DNA from: RYN-124 sp046262175
GTDB taxonomy: Bacteria; Actinomycetota; Actinomycetes; Mycobacteriales; SCTD01
Direction of reading: 5' to 3'
DNA length: 21,667 nucleotides
Assembly: GCA_046262175.1 (NCBI GenBank)
Contig: JBHENF010000176.1
Span: 1 to 21,667 of the forward strand
How positions within the stretch are numbered: the stretch's first letter is position 1; the number at the start of each line of letters is the position of its first letter. Of the stretch, positions 1-5,381 are shown piece after piece. Under the pieces are notes generated by a model. It was not told the DNA's origin. It did no database searches and worked only from the letters and a program-made list of their open reading frames with translations. A program made the position numbers and the translations under genes.

Positions 1-194
1 GTCGCACCTGGTTGCACCATCCAGGCCCGGGGTCGCACAACTGCACGGTCTCTTCCGGCGTGCGCCTCACCGTGAAGAGCAGGCAAGCAGCCGTGGCGGA
101 GGTAGCACAGGGACCGCTGCCAGACCGGTTCGTCTACAAGACCACTGACGGTGGCGCGACGTGGACCGAGGTCTCTAACACCCTGGGGGGGTAG
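1..194 (+). CDS. C-terminal end of an Asp-box (BNR-like) repeat protein, partial
   Basis: The reading frame is open from the left edge (first full codon at base 3) to a TAG at 192-194, so only about 63 C-terminal residues are visible. Near the end is the motif TTDGGATW, which fits the Asp-box consensus (S/T-x-D-x-G-x-T-W) of BNR/sialidase-type beta-propellers and of sortilin- or Ycf48-like proteins. Such proteins are often secreted or surface-bound, but the N-terminus is missing and no enzyme activity can be assigned. The stop codon lies inside the first 14-bp core repeat (190-203), as in the next two genes. A TTG at 12 could in principle start a short protein, but a truncated larger gene is more likely because the frame stays open to the edge. 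Confidence 0.5.
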   Translation, partial: RTWLHHPGPGSHNCTVSSGVRLTVKSRQAAVAEVAQGPLPDRFVYKTTDGGATWTEVSNTLGG

Positions 195-203
195 GTGCCG
201 CTA
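190..203 (+). repeat. Cassette-boundary core repeat, copy 1
   Basis: GGTAGGTGCCGCTA. The TAG at 192-194 is the stop of the preceding gene. GGTA (190-193) plus TGCCG (196-200) can pair with CGGCA (217-221) plus TACC (223-226) just downstream, giving a two-box stem with a small bulge. Confidence 0.8.
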
Positions 204-234
204 CACGAAGCGGAACCGGCATTACCCTCGCCCT

Positions 235-786
235 GTGCTGGGTCGGTTGGTCGTCATCCTGTCGCTTCTGGCCCTAACACTCACGGGCTGCAACGACAGC
301 AGTCCAGAACCGCGCATGGCGGTTGTCATGACGTTCCGGCTAACCAGCCCATCGAACCCAGACACAACCGAGTCGACCGCGACCGGGTGGGTGGACAGGG
401 CGAGCAAGTCGTCGGAAGTGCTGCTGGCAGGCCAGGACCCTGGAAAGCGAGTCCGCCGCGAGGGCGCGTATGTCTTCTCTGTTGGCAGCACGACGCGCCA
501 GCGCCACGCACTTGGGGGGGACGTGGCGGGCAGTACCCTCGGTGGCGCGCCCGACCTTCCAGACCCACTTGGTCTGCTCGTGCTTGTCCAGCCGCGAGCC
601 GACAAGCCTGCCAAGACCGTTGCTTGTGCACGCTCGTTCTTTGCTGGTTGCGTCCGACTGGACGTCGACCGGTCAGGCTCACGACTAGTCGTGACGTACT
701 CCGATAGTCCACTCGGAGCAGGACTCATCCGAGAAGAAGTTGAAGCCGTCTACACACCGTGCGGCCCTGCATCGACGTGTGGGTAG
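235..786 (+). CDS. Small predicted lipoprotein, function unknown (cassette gene)
   Basis: About 183 residues. The start chosen is GTG 235 because it places a basic N-terminus (MLGR), a hydrophobic stretch (VVILSLLALTL) and then a lipobox LTGC, a signal peptidase II signal with lipid attachment at the cysteine around residue 19. The longer frame from 151 would overlap the previous gene and bury the signal peptide. The mature part starts polar (NDSSPEP) and has three later cysteines plus a short Cys-Gly C-terminus. I recognise no family. No clear ribosome binding site precedes the GTG, and only 31 bp separate it from core copy 1. The stop TAG (784-786) is part of core copy 2. The base composition looks lower in GC than the formate genes to the right. 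Confidence 0.7.
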   Translation: MLGRLVVILSLLALTLTGCNDSSPEPRMAVVMTFRLTSPSNPDTTESTATGWVDRASKSSEVLLAGQDPGKRVRREGAYVFSVGSTTRQRHALGGDVAGSTLGGAPDLPDPLGLLVLVQPRADKPAKTVACARSFFAGCVRLDVDRSGSRLVVTYSDSPLGAGLIREEVEAVYTPCGPASTCG

Positions 787-795
787 GTGCCGTTA
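782..795 (+). repeat. Cassette-boundary core repeat, copy 2
   Basis: GGTAGGTGCCGTTA, one mismatch (T for C) to the other four copies. The TAG at 784-786 ends the preceding lipoprotein gene. GTGCCG (787-792) is inverted at CGGCAC (807-812). Upstream, CTACACAC (750-757) can pair with GTGT-gg-GTAG (777-786) across a two-base bulge. Confidence 0.78.
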
Positions 796-822
796 CCTGG
801 CTGTTCCGGCACACTCGCGACC

Positions 823-1137
823 ATGAACCGGATCGCGCTTGTCGCCGTCGCCCTCGCGGCTGTAGCGAGCGGCTGTGCCTCCGTGCCGGGAGCAACCTCG
901 ACCCTGCCGGCGGGAGCTGTGGGGTTCGAGGTCAACACGCTGGAAGCGCCGGAGTGGGAAAGTGCGAGCGTCGCCACCTGCTTCGAGAACTACCCGGTCG
1001 AAGGGTTCCGCCGCGGGTTCACCTACTCGTTCACGACCGCGGCCACCAGTACGCAGGACGCGAACCGCCGGCTCCACATCTGTCTGCAAGCCGCGACCAC
1101 CCAGCCCGTGAGGGTCCGGCTCAGCCGAGAGGGGTAG
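823..1137 (+). CDS. Small predicted lipoprotein, function unknown (cassette gene)
   Basis: 104 residues from ATG 823. The N-terminus reads MNRIALVAVALAAVASGC: one basic residue, a hydrophobic core and a lipobox ASGC with the lipidated cysteine at residue 18. The rest is about 86 residues with two further cysteines (in ATCFENY and HICLQ) that could form a disulphide outside the cell. I recognise no domain. The longer frame from 787 would begin inside the repeat and lose the signal peptide at the N-terminus. The gene sits 27 bp after core copy 2, and its TAG stop (1135-1137) lies inside core copy 3, so the gene nearly fills the interval between the two cores. Confidence 0.72.
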   Translation: MNRIALVAVALAAVASGCASVPGATSTLPAGAVGFEVNTLEAPEWESASVATCFENYPVEGFRRGFTYSFTTAATSTQDANRRLHICLQAATTQPVRVRLSREG

Positions 1138-1146
1138 GTGCCGCTA
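1133..1146 (+). repeat. Cassette-boundary core repeat, copy 3 (stop codons used on both strands)
   Basis: GGTAGGTGCCGCTA. On the plus strand its TAG (1135-1137) ends the lipoprotein gene to the left. On the minus strand its CTA (1144-1146) reads as the TAG stop of the secreted-protein gene to the right. It is part of a near-perfect palindrome: AGGT (1136-1139), CCGCTAGCGG (1141-1150), ACCT (1151-1154). Confidence 0.82.
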
Positions 1147-2094
1147 GCGGACCTGCGTCAGCCCTGTGCTGCTCTGCCGCCTGTCGTTGCCGACGACGGC
1201 GTAGTACCGGTAGTCGGCGGTGGCGCGGTAGGCGGTGGTGTACCTGCCGCTGCTGTCGACGGTGCCGGTGCGGGCGAGTTGGTAGCCGACGGTTCCGGCA
1301 CGATGTAGGTAGACCTTCACGGGCAGCCCGGCGGGTGCGCGGACGAGGAGCATCACCCTGGTGCCCTTTGCGGCGGCCGCCGGTCCGCTGATGAGTGGCG
1401 CGGCCTGGACCAGGACGGGCGGGCTGTCGCAGCGTGCGCCGGAGGCGTAGAGGCGGTAGTCGTCATCCGCGACGTACGCGACGCTGAACGTCCGGTCGGC
1501 ACGCGCGGTGATGCTGCGCCGGACCTGGAAGCTCGTCTGGCCGCGCTTGCGGAACAGGATGTTCACGGTCGACGTGTCCGGCGCAGTCCCCTCCAGACGC
1601 GCCGCCGAACCCGTCGAGACCGTCCCTGGTCCGGTGAGGGTGAGGACACCGGCACAGCTACCGGAGTACCGGTTCACCACGAGCGTCGCCTTGCGCGCGT
1701 AGTCGCCGTTGAAGCGCGGAGCGTTATTGAAGGTGTACTCGGTCGAGGTCGAGGGCGCGACAGTGAACGACGCCACCCCCTGCGGGTCGGTGTCGCCCTC
1801 TGCCACAGCCGTGTACTCGCCGTTGGAGCCGGCGAGCCTCGCAAGGAGCGTCTCGTGGTGCGACGGCTCGCTCCCGTAACAAGGCTCCCGCCGGTCCTGG
1901 ATGGTCACCGTCGCCGTGTCCCCCGGCGCGATGCTGGTCGGCTGAACAGACACCGACTGCATCGCAGGAGCGCCGCAACTGGGCCTCGGTGAGGCCGACG
2001 GCGACGGGTCTGCGGCCAGCGCGGTCGGAACACAAGTGGCGCTGAAGGCCGCGGCGAGCGACAGCACGGCAAGGCTGGATGAGAAACGGTTCAC
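1144..2094 (-). CDS. Secreted protein with two internal beta-type repeats, function unknown (cassette gene)
   Basis: 316 residues from GTG 2094. That start gives a clean signal peptide: VNRFSSSL, a hydrophobic Ala/Leu stretch, then a likely signal peptidase I cleavage near PTALA-AD, followed by a Ser/Pro-rich linker (DPSPSASPRPS). An upstream TTG at 2142 would put extra residues before the signal. The C-terminal half shows two related stretches, TARADRTFSVAYVADDDYRLYA and later TVDSSGRYTTAYRATADYRYYA (roughly residues 205-300). This tandem pattern resembles small Ig-like or bacterial beta-sandwich extracellular repeats. No catalytic motif is visible. The gene is on the opposite strand to the two lipoprotein genes, and its TAG stop is the minus-strand reading of core copy 3. 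Confidence 0.72.
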   Translation of the reverse strand: MNRFSSSLAVLSLAAAFSATCVPTALAADPSPSASPRPSCGAPAMQSVSVQPTSIAPGDTATVTIQDRREPCYGSEPSHHETLLARLAGSNGEYTAVAEGDTDPQGVASFTVAPSTSTEYTFNNAPRFNGDYARKATLVVNRYSGSCAGVLTLTGPGTVSTGSAARLEGTAPDTSTVNILFRKRGQTSFQVRRSITARADRTFSVAYVADDDYRLYASGARCDSPPVLVQAAPLISGPAAAAKGTRVMLLVRAPAGLPVKVYLHRAGTVGYQLARTGTVDSSGRYTTAYRATADYRYYAVVGNDRRQSSTGLTQVR

Positions 2095-2120
2095 GTAGAT
2101 GTACAACGCTGCGAGTTCGG

Positions 2121-2169
2121 CCGGTCGTTCTGCGTGACCCAACCGTCACGCCATGGGCACAACGACCGG
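2121..2169. repeat. Two-part imperfect hairpin next to core copy 4
   Basis: Outer arms CCGGTCGTT (2121-2129) and AACGACCGG (2161-2169) are perfect complements. Inner arms GCGTGAC (2132-2138) and GTCACGC (2145-2151) enclose a six-base loop. The arms are separated by an asymmetric internal bulge of 2 versus 9 bases. The structure ends three bases before core copy 4. It lies upstream of the secreted-protein gene's start, so it could be a recombination fold or a regulatory site. Confidence 0.6.
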
Positions 2170-2172
2170 TGG

Positions 2173-2186
2173 GGTAGGTGCCGCTA
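2173..2186 (+). repeat. Cassette-boundary core repeat, copy 4
   Basis: GGTAGGTGCCGCTA. It separates two minus-strand genes: 79 bp from the start of the secreted-protein gene and about 20 bp beyond the TAA stop of the metallopeptidase gene. It is the only internal boundary where neither neighbouring gene uses the core as its stop. The large hairpin at 2121-2169 lies immediately beside it. Confidence 0.78.
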
Positions 2187-2205
2187 TCGACGGGAGCTCG
2201 GCTGG

Positions 2206-3075
2206 TTATGCCGTGGCACGTAGGGCGGCCGTTGCCTCGAAGAACGCTGCCTGGGCCGTGGGCCAGTCGGCATGCACGAGGGCCGCTAAACCGCCCGGTC
2301 GGGCGCCGAGAACGTTCACGATGCGGAGGCCGAGGTAGTACCCGAACCGTGGCGGCCAGCGACCGGCCGCTCCTGCGTTAAGGAACTCTCGCAGCGTGCC
2401 CGAATCGGTCGAGTCGTGGTGCAAGCGGAGCGCGTCGAGCCCCTCGGCGACGCCGGCCTGACACCGCTCCAGCCAATCGCGGTGAGCGTGGTCTATCCAC
2501 AGGTAGACGTCCGGGTCATGGCCGCCGCACAGTTCCGCCGACAGCGCCGTAGCGAGGCCCTCGGACAGCACCTCGCCGGCCAGCGTCGGTGGCCACGTGC
2601 CTCCCGCCGCTCGCTGGTGCGCGACATGAACCGCTTCGTGTGCGACGACGATGTCGGCGAGTTCGGAGTCCGGGATGAGCGTCGTCTCCAGCATCAACGT
2701 CGGCTCGCCGCGGTAGTGCTCGACCCACGCATTCGCGCGAGTCGTGCCAGCCAAGAGCACGACGGGCAAGGGAGCTTGGTCAAGGATGCCGCGCGCCCGC
2801 AGAGTCGCGGCGGCTCGCCCGGTCGCCCGAACCAGGTCATCGGCACGCTCGGCCAGTCGCGTGCAGCGTAGGCGGAGCTCGTTGCCCGCGACGCTGCCGC
2901 GCTCGCCCTGATCTTGGCGCTCCTCAGCGACGAAGTCGAAGGCGTCCGGGTGCGCATCGCGATGCAGCCGCTCCCACAGCCGTTCGCGCTGAGCGAGCGG
3001 CACGTCCGCGGCCGCGCCGGCGTACCGCAGGTAGGAGTCCACGAGCGACTCGACGACGACGACTCCGAGACTCAC
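2206..3075 (-). CDS. Predicted zinc metallopeptidase with HExxH motif (cassette gene)
   Basis: 289 residues from GTG 3075. The longer open frame up to 3468 would run through core copy 5 and non-coding DNA, so it was rejected. The key motif is HEAVH at residues 146-150 within VVAHEAVHVAHQ, followed about 22 residues later by SEGLATALS. Its glutamate (near 172) fits the third zinc ligand of gluzincin-type peptidases. The overall layout, with a helical N-terminus, HExxH in the middle and a Glu in a following helix, resembles DUF2268-like predicted Zn-dependent proteases. No signal peptide is seen, so it is probably cytoplasmic. Substrate unknown. It stops with TAA about 20 bp before core copy 4 and starts 40 bp inside core copy 5. 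Confidence 0.7.
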   Translation of the reverse strand: MSLGVVVVESLVDSYLRYAGAAADVPLAQRERLWERLHRDAHPDAFDFVAEERQDQGERGSVAGNELRLRCTRLAERADDLVRATGRAAATLRARGILDQAPLPVVLLAGTTRANAWVEHYRGEPTLMLETTLIPDSELADIVVAHEAVHVAHQRAAGGTWPPTLAGEVLSEGLATALSAELCGGHDPDVYLWIDHAHRDWLERCQAGVAEGLDALRLHHDSTDSGTLREFLNAGAAGRWPPRFGYYLGLRIVNVLGARPGGLAALVHADWPTAQAAFFEATAALRATA

Positions 3076-3085
3076 CGGACGGACG

Positions 3086-3130
3086 CTAGTGCGGCACGCA
3101 CCCGCGATACCGCAGGTAGGTGCCGCTAGC
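3086..3130. repeat. Imperfect inverted repeat including core copy 5
   Basis: Left arm GCTAG (3085-3089), two extra bases TG, then CGGCAC (3092-3097). Right arm GTGCCG (3120-3125) then CTAGC (3126-3130). The arms form eleven base pairs with a two-base bulge and a 22-base loop, and the right arm is the core repeat itself. This two-box, bulged layout is reminiscent of folded attC sites, although the boxes do not match the integron consensus. Confidence 0.55.
3115..3128 (+). repeat. Cassette-boundary core repeat, copy 5 (last copy seen)
   Basis: GGTAGGTGCCGCTA. It marks the right end of the gene series; no gene or further core follows before the integrase. GTGCCG (3120-3125) is inverted both downstream (CGGCAC, 3133-3138) and upstream (3092-3097). 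Confidence 0.8.
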
Positions 3131-3239
3131 AACGGCACGGCATGGTCCCCCGCTTGGCCGCTCGTCCGGGGCCGCGTGCCGCCAGGCAGGGCCGTAGGTC
3201 CTGCCCCTTCCCTTGCCAGGCCGTGCAGGGTCCCGCGGG

Positions 3240-3288
3240 TCAAGAGCTGGCGAAGCCAGCCGCGCAGCGGCGCCGCAGGCGCTCTTGA
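3240..3288. repeat. Perfect three-arm palindromic (four-way junction) element
   Basis: An outer stem TCAAGAG (3240-3246) pairs with CTCTTGA (3282-3288). Exactly filling the space between are three consecutive hairpins: CTGGC-GAA-GCCAG (3247-3259), CCGC-GCA-GCGG (3260-3270) and CGCC-GCA-GGCG (3271-3281). Every base outside the three 3-nt loops is paired and no base is left over at the junction. Such a compact cruciform suggests a mobile palindromic repeat or a structured RNA, not coding sequence. Confidence 0.75.
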
Positions 3289-3520
3289 GGCGCGGGGAGC
3301 ACGGCCGTACGGTACGCGGCCCCGGACCTCCGCCAGCCCCGGCACGCCCCGCATTGCGGCAGCTCGCCCACCGCCGGGAGTCCGGTGGACAGCCGGTACA
3401 GCTGCTTGTAGTTCGGTTGATGTATACCCGCGCCCGATTGCTCGTCGACGCCGCTCGTCACCGCACACCTTCCGATGTCGCTCGGGCTGTCACCTTGGCC
3501 TTGGGTATGGCTGCTGTGCT

Positions 3521-3552
3521 TGACCTTCATCTTGATCTTCATCTTGATCTTC
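3521..3552. repeat. 12-bp tandem repeat
   Basis: The unit TGATCTTCATCT occurs about 2.7 times: 3521-3532 with one change, 3533-3544 exact, then a partial third copy. It is simple-sequence DNA, unusually AT-rich for this window. Confidence 0.7.
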
Positions 3553-3649
3553 TCGTGTGACCTCTTCCTCCCCTCCGCATCCTCCGCCCGCTGGCTCCGC
3601 TGCGCCCCCGCCCCACTCGCTCCTTCTTCTTCTTGGTCATGACGAGGGA

Positions 3650-3696
3650 GTGGGACCAGGTCGGGGGCGCGGTTTTCGCCCCCGACCTGGTCCCAC
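3650..3696. terminator. 20-bp perfect inverted repeat, possible bidirectional terminator
   Basis: Arm 3650-3669 is the exact reverse complement of arm 3677-3696, with a 7-base loop containing TTTT. The GC-rich stem is far longer than a random hairpin. A strong terminator insulating the integrase from upstream transcription is the simplest reading. A palindromic mobile repeat or protein-binding site is also possible, since no run of T follows the stem. Confidence 0.5.
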
Positions 3697-3980
3697 GACC
3701 AACCCCCGAACGCAAAGCCGCAGGTCAGCGCGGGGGCGCAGCGGAGCCAGCCCTGCTGGGGGTCCCACGCGCCCTCCCGCGCGCCACAGGGCCCTTCCGT
3801 GGGTCCGTGCGCCGGTGGGCGGGACAGCAATGTTGACGCGGGAAATCCGACGCGGGACGCCGCCGGCGGAGGCGGCTTACCGGTCCGTGAGGTGTCGGTG
3901 AGGCTTGTCCACAGATCTCCAAGCACCCGTCACTTCGGCCGATCTGGGGGGCATCCTCGAAGGTCATCCCTGGAGGACCC

Positions 3981-5096
3981 TTGGGTAGGCGCACTTTCGG
4001 AACCGTGCGGCAGCTGCCGTCGGGGCGGTGGCAGGTCCGCTATCGCAGCAGCGACGGCCGCTTGCGGCCGGCTGGGCAGACGTATGTCACGAAGACCGAG
4101 GCGAGTCGGGCGCTGGCTGAGATCGAGACCGAGGTGACGAGCGGCCAGTGGCTCGATCCGGCTCGCGGTCGCGTACCCCTACGGCTGTATGCGGAGGAGT
4201 GGCTCGTGGCGCGTCGCGTCCGCGGGCGCCTACTGGCACTCCGCACCAAGGACACCTACCGGAACAGCCTCGACAAGTGGATCCTGCCGACTTTCGGTGG
4301 GCAGATGCTTGCGGACATCTCGGTGCCGGCAGTGCGCGCTTGGAACGCCGCGCTGACGGAACGTGCCGGCGCCACTGCCGCGCGACAGGCGTACGCGTTG
4401 TTGCGGGCAATCCTGAACACGGCTGTCGAAGACGACTTGATCAAGCGAAATCCCTGTCGCGTGCGCGGAGCCGGCCAGAGCCACTCCCCCGAGCGGCCCC
4501 TCCTGGACCTCGAGGACGTTCGACGACTGGTCGCCGAGATGCCCGAGCACCTGCGCTGCCTGGTCGTTGTCGCCTTCTGGGCCCACACCCGCGTAGGCGA
4601 AGTCGTCGCACTGCAGCGCGGCGATCTGGACCTCCGTGCCGGGCTCCTGGCGGTTCAGCGCCAGCAGGTGGAGGCTCGTGGGCGAGGCCCGATTCTGACG
4701 CAGCCGAAGACGGGGGGTGGCAGGACGGTGCACCTCCCGGAGCCGGCCATCGAAGCGCTGCGCGCGCATCTCGTCGCGCGCGGGCCACTGCTTCCAGCCG
4801 CCCGGCTCTTCGTCGGACTCGACGGTAACGCGCTCCGTGCGGGCCAGGTGCAATGGGCATGGCGGGGCGCACGCGTCCGCGCAGGCGTCCCGACCGCTCA
4901 CTTCCACGACCTTCGGCACGCCGGTCTCACCCTCGCTGCGCAGTCTGGCGCGACCCTCGCCGAGGTGATGCGGCGCGCGGGCCACGCATCCTCGGCTGCC
5001 GCGTTGCGCTACCAGCACGCGGCCGATCGTCGGGACGCCGAGGTGGCCGCTCGGTTGTCGCAGTTGAGCCGGGAAGGCACCAGCAGCGGGTCGTGA
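3981..5096 (+). CDS. int: Tyrosine recombinase / integrase, phage or island type
   Basis: 371 residues from TTG 3981, supported by GGAGG at 3972-3976 and by an N-terminus (GTVRQLPSGRWQVRYR) typical of an AP2-like arm-binding domain. A SAM-like core-binding domain follows (about 65-165), then the catalytic domain. Catalytic residues visible are Arg204 (HTRVGEV), probably Lys243, His309 and Arg312 (HDLRH), His335 (GHAS) and the nucleophile Tyr344 (RYQHA). The set is complete, so the enzyme is probably active. It lacks the extra helix of integron IntI, so it is not an integron integrase. The gene runs toward the 3' end of the selC tRNA 135 bp away, which is the likely attachment site. Confidence 0.92.
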   Translation: MGRRTFGTVRQLPSGRWQVRYRSSDGRLRPAGQTYVTKTEASRALAEIETEVTSGQWLDPARGRVPLRLYAEEWLVARRVRGRLLALRTKDTYRNSLDKWILPTFGGQMLADISVPAVRAWNAALTERAGATAARQAYALLRAILNTAVEDDLIKRNPCRVRGAGQSHSPERPLLDLEDVRRLVAEMPEHLRCLVVVAFWAHTRVGEVVALQRGDLDLRAGLLAVQRQQVEARGRGPILTQPKTGGGRTVHLPEPAIEALRAHLVARGPLLPAARLFVGLDGNALRAGQVQWAWRGARVRAGVPTAHFHDLRHAGLTLAAQSGATLAEVMRRAGHASSAAALRYQHAADRRDAEVAARLSQLSREGTSSGS

Positions 5097-5101
5097 GCAC
5101 G

Positions 5102-5124
5102 AGCCGGCACGGGTGGTGCCGGCT
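5102..5124. terminator. Hairpin after the integrase gene
   Basis: AGCCGGCAC (5102-5110) and GTGCCGGCT (5116-5124) form a perfect 9-bp stem with a five-base loop, starting six bases after the integrase stop. No long T run follows, as is common for actinobacterial terminators. Confidence 0.55.
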
Positions 5125-5129
5125 GGTTG

Positions 5130-5150
5130 TGGCACGCGAATGGCACGCGA
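5130..5150 (+). repeat. Two direct repeats of TGGCACGCGA in the integrase-selC gap
   Basis: Copies lie at 5130-5139 and 5141-5150, spaced 11 bp start to start. GCAGGTCAG also occurs twice nearby, once shortly after 5150 and once just before the tRNA. Paired direct repeats beside an integrase and a tRNA fit arm-type integrase binding sites, but this is inferred from position only. Confidence 0.4.
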
Positions 5151-5230
5151 GGGCAGGTCAGCGGTGAGGCGTGGCCACCGCCGACGCGCTGGCAGGCGAC
5201 CGCCACCACAAACCCGCAGGTCAGAGCAGG

Positions 5231-5326
5231 TGGCGGAGGCGGACGGGAATCGAACCCGCCAGGACGAGATGCTCGCCCTCACCGGTTTTGAAGACCGGGG
5301 CGCCCACCAGGAACGCGTACGCCTCC
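5231..5326 (-). tRNA. selC: tRNA-Sec (UCA)
   Basis: Read on the minus strand, the sequence folds as a selenocysteine tRNA. The acceptor starts GGAGGCG and ends CGCCTCC-G-CCA, with CCA encoded at 5233-5231. A 6-bp D stem GCGTTC/GGGCGC carries a small loop, and the anticodon arm CCGGT-CTTCAAA-ACCGG gives anticodon TCA (5291-5289). A long variable arm and a T arm with TTCGATT follow. The extended D stem, long variable arm and UCA anticodon separate it from tRNA-Ser. It decodes the internal UGA in fdhA with SelB. Its 3' end faces the integrase. Confidence 0.93.
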
Positions 5327-5381
5327 CCGGCCGTCGGAGGCCGTAGCCCGACTCTACGTGCGGCTGTAGGACGATCCGCGC

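Larger units (their letters stand above)
3129..3980. other. Gene-poor stretch between the last core repeat and the integrase
   Basis: I find no convincing protein gene here. It holds a three-arm palindromic element (3240-3288), a 12-bp tandem repeat (3521-3552), a pyrimidine-rich strip (about 3560-3635) and a 20-bp perfect inverted repeat (3650-3696). A 46-codon plus-strand frame (ATG 3420 to TGA 3560) exists, but its end is the tandem repeat (LDLHLDLHLDL). A minus-strand frame ending at 3240 contains one CxxC and could be the remnant of a lost gene. I saw no excisionase-like gene upstream of the integrase. Confidence 0.6.

Noticed and set aside
1..3128. CRISPR array as explanation for the regularly placed repeats
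   Set aside because: Repeats are only 14 bp and spacers are 340-1030 bp protein-coding genes.
2206..3468. 420-residue version of the metallopeptidase
   Set aside because: The extra N-terminus would cross core copy 5 and the cruciform element and reads as Arg/Ala-rich shadow sequence.
3420..3560. 46-codon plus-strand frame ending in LDLHLDLHLDLLV
   Set aside because: Its C-terminal third is a 12-bp tandem repeat, no ribosome binding site precedes it and no family is recognised.
3905..3913. TTGTCCACA, a match to the actinobacterial DnaA box
   Set aside because: Only one copy; no cluster, AT-rich region or replication gene nearby to support an origin.
3240..3926. Long minus-strand frame with Lys/Met repeats and a CxxC
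   Set aside because: It runs through the tandem repeat, the perfect inverted repeat and the cruciform element and has no clear start; at best it contains a gene remnant.
5111..5126. GGGTGGTGCCGGCTG after the integrase, resembling the cassette core
   Set aside because: Alignment needs gaps, and the sequence is accounted for by the right arm of a perfect terminator-like hairpin.
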